64,000 bases of DNA from Asterella californica (lineage: Eukaryota; Streptophyta; Marchantiopsida; Marchantiales; Aytoniaceae), in contig JAYKYS010000015.1 of assembly GCA_036924285.1 (NCBI GenBank), positions 5,828,001 through 5,892,000 on the forward strand, read 5' to 3'. The position numbers were made by a program, and so were the translations under genes. Position 1 is the stretch's first letter; every line of letters starts with the position of its first letter. Positions 55,562 to 64,000 of this stretch are shown piece by piece. The notes beneath the pieces were generated by a model. The model had not been told where the DNA came from and did no database searches. It saw nothing but the letters and a program-made list of their open reading frames with translations.

Positions 55562-57345
55562 CTAACTGACTCCTATGTGTCCTCTGCAGTTTTCATGACC
55601 GCAGTCACAGTTTTTGACAAGTAAGCCACGAGCACGCACGTAATTGTAGTCAAAGGTGATCTCTTCACCCCTCGCTATGTCTCTGATTGAGAAAACTCCG
55701 ATGCATATCTCCCAATTGACCATCCACTTCTCTGTCTTACAGTTTGGTTCGCAACTGTGGTTGATGAACCGACTAAGATTACCTCTCAGACAAGCGTCGA
55801 TGACATGGGTTTTGCTCAGGTTCATGAGATACAAATGCTCTCTGCCTTCGCGCATGTATGCTTGCTGTCGAGCTGACGATACTCTCTTGTCCAAAACTTC
55901 TCCAACGTATTCCACCAGGAAGTTGTCGTGGCAAACATCCTCCAGAACCTTCAAGCCGTATCCTTTCTTCCCGCACTCAAAGATCTCCATATGTGCAGCA
56001 TAGCCATGTTTCTGTAACAGCTGATGGAGCAAGCGTCCCCACATGGGCAAAGTTTCTGACAGCACTCAATATTGAGAAGACGGTTGAGGCACCCATCACC
56101 ACAGCCAACTTCGTCCTTCTCTGGCGGGCTGCATTGACAGACCATAATCTCAGCCTTCCTCTTTCTGTTTGGCCGGCGTAGAAGTACATTACGGCGGATA
56201 TACTTCCAGTCTGCAGGGACTTGCGGAAAACAACATCGAGTTTCATAAGAATCTGAAACTGGTTCCGGCCGGTAAGAGCCTCCAACGTTATATGTGGGCT
56301 TACGGTAACTAAAACTGTTTTTAATGCCATCAATATAGTTAGATGAAACTGAATTACTACTGGTCGAACTCCTACGATCTTTATCCTCAACTCTAAGTTC
56401 TCCATGAATCTCAAGATCTGCGTTCACGAGTTCAGCATCCGTTGTGCTAGGTACAACGTTAACGAGTCTTAGTTGAACTTCTTGGAGTGCCCCATCGCTC
56501 TGAAGTTCTTTGACATCAGGATCCAGCCAAAATCCCGCGCTCAGATCTGCACAAAGTGCCAATCCATCCGCCGCGGCATTGAATGGTTGTGTTGCGATGT
56601 CAGATACTCGGAATGTACATGCCGATTGCGAACTTGACTTTTTGAGTTTCTTCCTTATTCCTTCGTTATCCACACCTCTGACGAGATTCTCACAATTGCA
56701 AGACGATGTAGATTCCGCCTGCTTTCCTTCATAGTTCCCATCTTCAGTCCTCGTAATATCATAGTTCTTGATCACAGGTTTCGAGACTGACTCATCGTCG
56801 GTCGTAGCCCTATTGCAGTAACTTGAGGATCTGAAGCCCTGATATTGAAGTCTTCAGTCTCTTGGCAGAGGATTCTTGTATATCAGAGGCTTTCGTTTGA
56901 GAACCTTTATCCACACCATGATCACTACCTGTAACTTTTAACACAAGGGCACGCGTACTGCGTTCAGATACAGCTGGTTTCTTGAGTTTCTTCACTTCCG
57001 CCGAAGCAACGGCCCCACACATCATCGTTCTTCCCACTGCTGTTCCATTATTCTGTCTAATCAATCTAGTTGCTTTGACCCTTGACGTCGCAGACTTCAC
57101 CAGCTTAGGTTGTTTGGTGTTGGTAGACTTCATATCACTAGGTGAACAGAGCTGTTTCAAACTGCGGAATTTCGGCAGATTACCATCCGGGTTTGTTATA
57201 CCGATAAGCGAGATGCATAAGGCATCGAGTTTGCGCATCTTTGAATTCATTCTTCGGATTCCGATCTCAGGGCACGACATTTTCTCTGGGCCGCAACAAG
57301 TTTCGAGTTCATCGTCACTGATTGAAATCGCTTTCTTCCAGCTTT
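55562..57345 (-). pseudogene. ASHH2/SDG8-like AWS-SET histone methyltransferase sequence, intronless, frame-broken
   Basis: Encodes the catalytic half of a histone H3K36 methyltransferase of the ASHH2 (SDG8/SETD2) type. The AWS Cys cluster (VCQCSPPEKDEVGCGDGCLN, CCQKLCPCGDACS) lies near 56165-56030. The SET domain follows (CGKKGYGLKVLEDV, YVGEVLD, cofactor motif RFINHSCEPNCKTEKW, EEITFDYNYV), then post-SET CDCGHENCRG and a stop at 55562. Conserved Gly in EKWMVNGE is Trp here. One base is lost between CGDACS and QLLQKH near 56030. The frame also changes near 56815 between the upstream part (57345-56810, Lys/Ser-rich, no CW domain) and the AWS part. No GT-AG introns interrupt AWS-SET, unlike Arabidopsis SDG8, so a retrocopy is possible. 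No poly(A) tract was found. Confidence 0.72.
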
Positions 57346-59390
57346 AATACTGAAAACGCTGTCTTTCAATCCGCCTTGCAACCTTCACGGAATTTGCCAT
57401 CCAAGTTCAAACCCTCCTTTGTTTCCCCCTATCTACCTTTTTCTGTGTGTTCCATGTGGATGTTGATCTGAAAGCCATCACCAAAAGCCCCTCCGCAGTC
57501 GGCGACGACACTATTTGGAGAACTTGGAGACATGCTCCAGGTCTTCCAAACTCCTGAGACGTGTACATCGTCGCTATCTTCTGCAGTTGTTGAATAGATT
57601 CTCGCGCCATGAGATCTGGATTCCCATTAGGTAAAAAGAAGTGTGGTAGGAACAAAGTTGTTGACACTGAAATGGTTGGATAGTCTGGAAGACATCCTTA
57701 GCTGACTCGTACATCTGGACATGAATCAAGATTTAGGAGCAAGACCAGCAGGAATTTCTTCCGAATCAACTTCATCAACCCTTTTGAAAAAGAAGACAAT
57801 GCCATGATTAGTTAGAGTACTTTTACCTTCTGCCCCCTGAAAGGTGAACTTTCTGGATCGTTTGCGGTAGTTCAAGGATTGGAGGAGGATTGACACACCA
57901 AGCGAATAAAGAAACTCCTGAATCATATTGTGGCATGAACAAAAGTCAGTGATCTGGTGCTGTTTGCTAATCATCATCTCCTCTGCAGCGTCAAGCCGGT
58001 ATGAAAACTGACGATGAATTCACTTCTTGGATCTTGTAAAACCTGTATGACCTAGTTGTCGTTGTTTTCTCCTCTTTTCATTTCCTTTTCCATTTTTAAC
58101 CACGGGCAAAATGTTTATTGCCTGTTCGTAGGCGGGGTTGAACACCCACCTGTACATAGCCGGCCCAATAATTTATGACCTAAGTCAAACTGAGGAATGA
58201 TCAGGGAAGAACTCACGACTTGACGTCAATTCACGTAAATATGTTTACGGCCACTCAAACCTCTTCCCGTAATAAAAATGACAGTGTTCAGATGAAGAGA
58301 CGTAAGTGTGAAACGGACGGCAGAACGGCATTTCAGGGAGTGCAGAACATATATAGACGTCCGATTGAAAAGTTTTCAACCGTTTTGTGAAGATCAGTTT
58401 TACTCCCATAAACTGCAAACATATACAGTAGTGACTATAAATTTTATGTACCATCGAAAGTTTAAGAGAGAAATCTGTAAAAGTTTTACACGAGTTACAG
58501 GAATCCTTTAGAGCCAAGGTTTGAGTCGTCGCTTAATTTCATTTTGCACTCGAAAGTCAGTTCAGTTCAGTTCTACACAAGCTCTCGGACGGATTCGGAC
58601 GTCTCCGGCAACGGAACTCCGTCACCATTTAGTAGCTGTGAGAGTTACCATAAAGCATATTTCCGAAGAATATAGGAATTTATTGCGTATAAATTTCGTA
58701 TTGTTTCGTATAAAGGATGATCCTGCTATTGGTTGAGTCAATTCCAGGATGTTACTATCGAGTCGGACGACATTCATGATAATATTAGGCCGATATATAA
58801 ATATTAATTACAAACGGGGAGTTTTTAAAGAATTGTTTTCACAGGCAGAACTCGATGCCAAAACACCTCGACCATAACAATCACCACAGTCCTGGTACGC
58901 AGTGGTCGGACGACGAGTAATTGTAGACTTTGTTGTGTAAATTTCCATTCTACGAGTCTGCAGGAGATCGAATTGATCATTACCATTCGCTATCGAAACG
59001 AGACTCCTGTGATTTCCCATTTTTTTGACAGCCCGACATGAATCTGTATACATTGAGAATGGACTGTTGAAACCAGAAAGCAGCGGAAGCTCTGGATTGT
59101 CACGACACTCTGGCGGAGGAATCAGAAGCAGCTGCATCTTTGTAGAAAGGGTGCTATGGACACTACGCGCGCATGATAAAGATATGAAGATAGTTGGTTA
59201 ATTAGCTAGCAGTCACAACTCTGAGATAGCTGTCATCTGGTTGATGAATGGAAACGAACATTACATATTCATATCTTCCAACACTTTCTTTTAATGTCAA
59301 TGATACTGAACCAATTATGCATTAGGTCATGTCCTGATATGAGAAAATTTTTCTCTTTCTATCTTTGAAAGAGATGAAGAACAAAAAACA
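57346..59390. other. No gene recognised
   Basis: Minus-strand frames at 57407-57667 and 57726-57977 might be remnants of upstream exons of the SET gene but have no readable motif. A minus-strand frame 58808-59137 also lacks family features. Confidence 0.35.
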
Positions 59391-59829
59391 ACTTACATGG
59401 CTGATCTCTCGTCCACTCTTGGAAGTTGTCTACGCTTATATTCTCGCTTGTCAGCCAGTTACGTCGTATCTGTGGTGCAATCAAGAAAAAAGGTATCTAT
59501 ACATGTTCGACGGATGAAAGAATCTTCTCCTTCCAAGTCGTTGATTTCGAGAACTTCAACTTTTTCTCACCAGTACCGCCTTTGGACTCATTTGGAACTG
59601 TTTGTTTATGCATCTTGAGAAAGCAAATACCTACACATGGAAAAATACAAACAATTAGTAACTTCAATGACATAAAATACAAGAAAAAAATAATTATAAA
59701 CATTGAAAAATGAGATATCTACATGCAACAATACTTAAGAATTGCAAAAAACGATTATACGTCTAGAATACTTATATAAGACTATATTTTCATCTAAAAA
59801 TATACATACATCCTAACATTGTAAAAGAT

Positions 59830-60200
59830 CAAGAGTAAGCTAGAGTAATAACTAAAACATATGTAAATTATAATTTTTGAATCAAAGAGTTTGTCATAGT
59901 GCAAAAGATTACTCTTGACAGTTATCATTGATATGTTATTGTATTCTGTATAGTGAGAAGGAGCTTGCTAGAATAAATAATGTTTTATTCTGGACAACTG
60001 TTAAATCACTAATTACTAAGATTGTACAAACTTTGATCTCAGGGGATGATAAAGAGCTTTCTAGACTAAAACTCTACTTGTGACAGATCTTAGGTACCAT
60101 TTCATATACGCTGAATGATAAAGAGCCTGCTAGAGTAAAAAGGAATATACTCCCGACTGTTCTTATCATTTCATATATCATTTATCTATGTCAAGTAAAT
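59830..60200 (+). repeat. Four degenerate copies of an AGAGCNTGCTAGAGTAA unit
   Basis: AGTAAGCTAGAGTAA, AGGAGCTTGCTAGAATAA, AGAGCTTTCTAGACTAA and AGAGCCTGCTAGAGTAA are spaced about 70-125 bases apart, the last three followed by similar AT-rich text. Confidence 0.55.
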
Positions 60201-61531
60201 ACAAAAAGCTATAAGATTACCTTCAGAAGTTTACAAGTGTAGAAGCGTGTGAATCGATCTTTGAATTCTTAATTAACTCTCTGAAAAAGTTAAAATGAGA
60301 TCTGGAAAAGAAATAAAAAGATGGGGAACAACATCAGTCATCAATAATTGATATGTTGATATCTGGAGATTTTTTATCAGATATCAGTAGATTATTTTTC
60401 TGATATCATCAAGTTATTGGATGTTTTTAAAATAAAAATTAGATATTTTATAATAATCTAACTTCAATTCTTATATTATAACACAGAAATCAAAGAAAAT
60501 TACAGTAATCCACTCCGATTATTATAACCACAATAGTAATCAATCTCGATTACTAGAAAAACACATAATAATCGAAAATAGTCATCGAACTTCGATGATT
60601 ATCAATACAATAATAATCAAATTTTATCATTATTTACTAATATCAATATATGACTAACACCGGAATACTGTAAGTACAACGACATATGACATATAAGACC
60701 TTATTGAGTTGCCTTGCGAGTCTAGAGCTTCAAGAGAAAGGTGTACGTTTGTGGATCGTTAGATTTATGGATCCAAAAATCTGACGCTTGTTGAAAGCTT
60801 CATGCTTATGAATTTCTGAAACAAAAGACCATGACTCTCGTGTCTAAGCTTGTCACTTACATCTAATATCGTTTGGTCTTCACCATCGAGACTGAGAATT
60901 ATATAGAGTAAAAAACTTGAGATGCACTTATTGAAACACTGATCGTACAATTTTGCACGAGAATAACTCTCGACCCGTAGAGTTGATCGCTCGACAGTCC
61001 TTGATCGCTGTAATGATCCTGTAATGGAAAAGTCACTGGTTACGTATAAGTAGTCTTCTACATGCGTTTGAATCGGTATAAGTGTCTAAGTTAAGGAACT
61101 TATGAAATATTCAAAATCCGCGGGCGTGAGTTATGGCTTCGACGAGACTGCGGCCAGTGTTTTATGCGGGCACCTCCTGAGTACTCACAGGAAACGCCGC
61201 GGGTGTTTTCTTAACGGCTATTCAGTGCTTTCGTCCGCTTTCTTTTGCAATAAATTCTCTGCTGTTCAGAGTCATTATCTTGAGTGTACAAATGAAAATT
61301 AATCAGTGATAAAATCTTGATGTTCAGTCACAGACGCGACCAAGAATGAGTCGCGGTTATATACAAACTTACCTGTGATAATTTTACGGTCAGTTATCTC
61401 TTTGCCCTTGAAAAATCTTTCCTCTGAACTTTGACACCCCTAATGAGACGTGTTCAACCACCAGATTTATGCAAACCAGGGCGTTATCGTAAAAACTCAC
61501 CTTAACAAGTAATCAGCACACTAGTTACTCC

Positions 61532-61559
61532 AATTTTGTTGTTTCACAACAACAAAATT
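61532..61559. repeat. Perfect 12-bp stem hairpin
   Basis: AATTTTGTTGTT and AACAACAAAATT around a TCAC loop. A related CACACCAACAAAGTT follows at about 61590. There is no T-run and no gene end nearby, so a terminator role is not implied. Confidence 0.7.
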
Positions 61560-63288
61560 CATAAGTGGTATGAAAAACTGGTTTCACACCAACAAAGTTT
61601 ATGCGTCGCACGAAATTATATATTCACATACTGAAAACTGAGTGAAAACTGTCAACCCGCACGGTCAAAAATCTTCCTCGGGGATGATCTATGAACTAGG
61701 GCTCATAGACCAACTTATAAGCTCTGAACATTTGAAAAGTGTGTATTTCTAACACGTATAAACTATAAACTTTAGCGAGTGTAACAGAAATTTGTGTTAC
61801 CTAGAGATTTACGTTACGTTCTACCATAATAGTACTATCAGAGTACTGTACTCATTGATTAATCATCTGCGTTGTCCAAAACTCAGAACAGGATGTGGAC
61901 TTGTACATACCATTTGACTTCAAGTTATACATACATTGACAAAACATTTCCTTCGTTTTGTTCCTCTTCTAGAACCGACAGTAAGCACTTTGTTCACACT
62001 ATGATAAGTACAAGGCTGCTGCAGCTGGACCATTGTCAGGCCGCTTTTCCACTAGTCATGTACAAATCTGACTCTCTTCAGTTTTGCACCATACTCCCTT
62101 CCGAACATCGGTTGCCACGTAAGAAAAACTTTATTTTGTACCGAACCTTTCGTTTCCACTTGAATGGTATATTATTCTAGATTGGGCTCACACGAAGTCT
62201 GCCATTCTGTTTACGTGAGTTTACTTATGTCTCCTTGTTACTCTGTCTCGTGAGAAGTACCGAACGGAGCACATGTTAGGTTTGAGCTTCGAAATCTTCA
62301 TTCGTGGATCTTTGAAGTCTGAAGGCGATGGATGATCAGGTCACTCGTGATATATGATAGGAATGTATAGCTACATGCTCATGGAAATTTGTACAAGTCA
62401 ATGGAGTGCTGCGCTCCAAGAACATTTTGCAAGTTGTTTGATGGTAATGCATCTCATTCAAGTGGATGGCAGATCAGATGTGTGGAGACGAAAACCAAGA
62501 GCTTGGGTATTTCCTAGATCTCAACATTTCTTTCAAAGCACTTTACAGCAGTCATACACAGACGATACCTACGACACCTTGCGTTTCCGATAATGGATCA
62601 AATGAGAATGACTGAGAGTTAACCCATATAGTAGGGTTCAGCAACATCTGAGACCGGGAAAAAGAAGACATCATTGTTGACACGGGAGGTACGATATGAG
62701 ACTGAAACATTCTCTGATTCTCTGGAGATATAGGGTTACTAGGAACCAAGCACCTGGTCTTGTATGTGATCAAGAATGTGAAGACTGCGTACTAGAAATC
62801 GAGCGTGTGGTGAAGGATTCCTCTGGCTCACGACCTGTGAAATCCATAGCTTCCAAATCCCTAATCACGGTTCGACGTAAAAATATCTACAGAATGATGG
62901 TCATCGTTAACATATTGTCATTTGAAGCAAAGTTATGGATAATAAAATCATATATTTTACAGTTACTTATCAAGATTTATTTTGACAAAACTCGTTAAAA
63001 CCATCCTGATTTTATGGTAATCTAGCTCAATGATTGGTTCCGAAATTTGTTCTCGATAAAACCGGATTGTACCAAGTGAAGCATGCGGCGTAATGAATAG
63101 CAAACGGATGGAAAGACACCCTCAAGCCTTACAAGGAAAAGAGACACCCGAAGGGCCAAGCAACCTCCGGATTGGACCAAGCGGAACCGCTGGTATAAAT
63201 CTGCCATCTCTGACAATGCTCTGCAACATCTTGATCCGATGGAAGAAATGAAAATGAAAACGTATAATTAACTGAAGGGAGAATGAAC

Positions 63289-63510
63289 TCACGCTATTTC
63301 ATTTGCACCACCAAAGTGAAAAACCATCTTCATACTAGAGTGTTTCAAAGTTGGAACCTTTGGGAAATATTCGTCTCTCGCCGAAAGTGTTACGACTGCG
63401 GTCAAGAGGTCGTGAATATTTTCTACAGTTGCCTCCGGAGGCAGCCACAGGAAATTACCACGGTCGGCTCTAATTCTTGTTTTTTTCAAATCGTAAGTGA
63501 GTTTCAGCTG
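63289..63510 (-). CDS. Possible terminal exon of unknown gene
   Basis: Open from an acceptor-like TTTACAG (63511-63517) to a stop at 63289. The roughly 73 residues include FLWLPPEATVENIHDLLTAV and end MVFHFGGANEIA. The amino-acid mix looks protein-like. No family recognised and no upstream exon found, so this may be a transposon or gene fragment. Confidence 0.2.
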   Translation of the reverse strand, partial: QLKLTYDLKKTRIRADRGNFLWLPPEATVENIHDLLTAVVTLSARDEYFPKVPTLKHSSMKMVFHFGGANEIA

Positions 63511-63517
63511 TAAATAA

Positions 63518-64000
63518 ATTCAAAATTTTAATAATTTATTGAAATTTTTAAAAAATCAAAAAATCAAAAAATCAAAAACTTACAGCGATTCAAAACCACC
63601 CTTGAGCGATACACGGCTCTAGACAAAACTTACCTTGGATAAACTACGATGATTTTTCTTCTGACCGTTAGAGAATCTTCCATTTTAACTTGACACGCCC
63701 TACTAGACCATCTTTACCAGGTCCTCAAGAGATTCACTAGCAGATTTAGAGTGAATACACTTCGACTCTGTTCGACCTCTCTACCGGATAGGAAGGAGAG
63801 GTGTTTTTTTGTCACGCAATAATCACAGTAATAAAAGGATTACGAGGATTAATGTTGCTAAGGTAAACGTCTGCAGTTTCATATAAGGTTTATTAAATAA
63901 AATTTTACTTAACCGCATCCTTAGTACTTTTGTAATACTTGATCTATTGTCTTCTAAATTGCTTGACTTGATCACATCGTTGATGAAGAATAGGAATTTT
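63518..64000. other. No gene recognised
   Basis: AT-rich, with an AAAATCAAAA run (63550-63577). Nothing interpretable to the window end. Confidence 0.5.

Larger units (their letters stand above)
59391..63288. other. AT-rich low-coding region
   Basis: Short frames only. Contains the degenerate repeat at 59830-60200, many TAATCGATTA-like words at 60500-60640, and the hairpin at 61532. Segments 61360-61440 and 63640-63710 share a loose pattern (GACGGTCAGTT-like, then TTGACAC(C/G)CCTA), possibly two remnants of one repeat. Confidence 0.4.

Overview
The window reads as nuclear DNA of a land plant, and a bryophyte (a liverwort for instance) would fit but is not proven. Supporting signs are spliced genes with GT-AG introns, a plant arabinogalactan peptide with a GPI signal, a CYP707-like cytochrome P450, an ASHH2-like SET gene, and several classes of retrotransposon. 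There is no operon structure, CRISPR array or recognisable tRNA or rRNA gene.

Left part (1-27804): a nest of LTR retrotransposons. A plus-strand Ty3/gypsy element (called H here) contributes a pol gene running in from the left edge (2-2905, one nonsense codon), followed by an unusually long LTR (from 2963) that carries its own open reading frame. At 7214 this LTR is cut by a minus-strand block (7215-23165) made of two head-to-tail Ty3/gypsy elements of another family (A, degraded; B, with an intact pol) sharing one complete LTR (12537-13907). After the block the end of an H pol and a second long H LTR follow (23166-27804). Inside B gag-pro sits a third element, 3163 bp with TGT...ACA ends and a perfect 5-bp target duplication. 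It is best read as a solo LTR, and it carries an intact 553-codon ORF related to the ORF in the H LTRs. Removing this insertion restores the B gag-pro frame exactly. Gag-pro and pol of A and B overlap at what looks like a textbook -1 ribosomal frameshift signal.

Middle part (27805-46390): AT-rich DNA with a possible spliced gene on the minus strand (29-30.6 kb), a decayed gag (30.8-31.6 kb), then a large imperfect inverted duplication (arms 35605-38990 and 43850-46385) carrying two nearly identical 69-residue arabinogalactan peptide genes, divergently oriented, each with the same TATA box. A third, degenerate copy lies at the inner edge of the left arm and is interrupted by a pogo-type MITE. 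The spacer holds LINE-like and copia-like fossils.

Right part (46390-64000): a CYP707-like P450 gene whose exons can be followed from membrane anchor to heme loop but which has at least three frame lesions (47353-50881), and on the minus strand an ASHH2/SDG8-like AWS-SET histone methyltransferase sequence without introns and with two frame breaks (55562-57345). The rest is low-coding DNA with small repeats.

The most notable observation is the pair of different LTR families that both carry a homologous ORF inside the LTR, with separate promoter-like elements before and after the ORF in the intact copy. All assignments are from reading the sequence and its translations; no database search was run.
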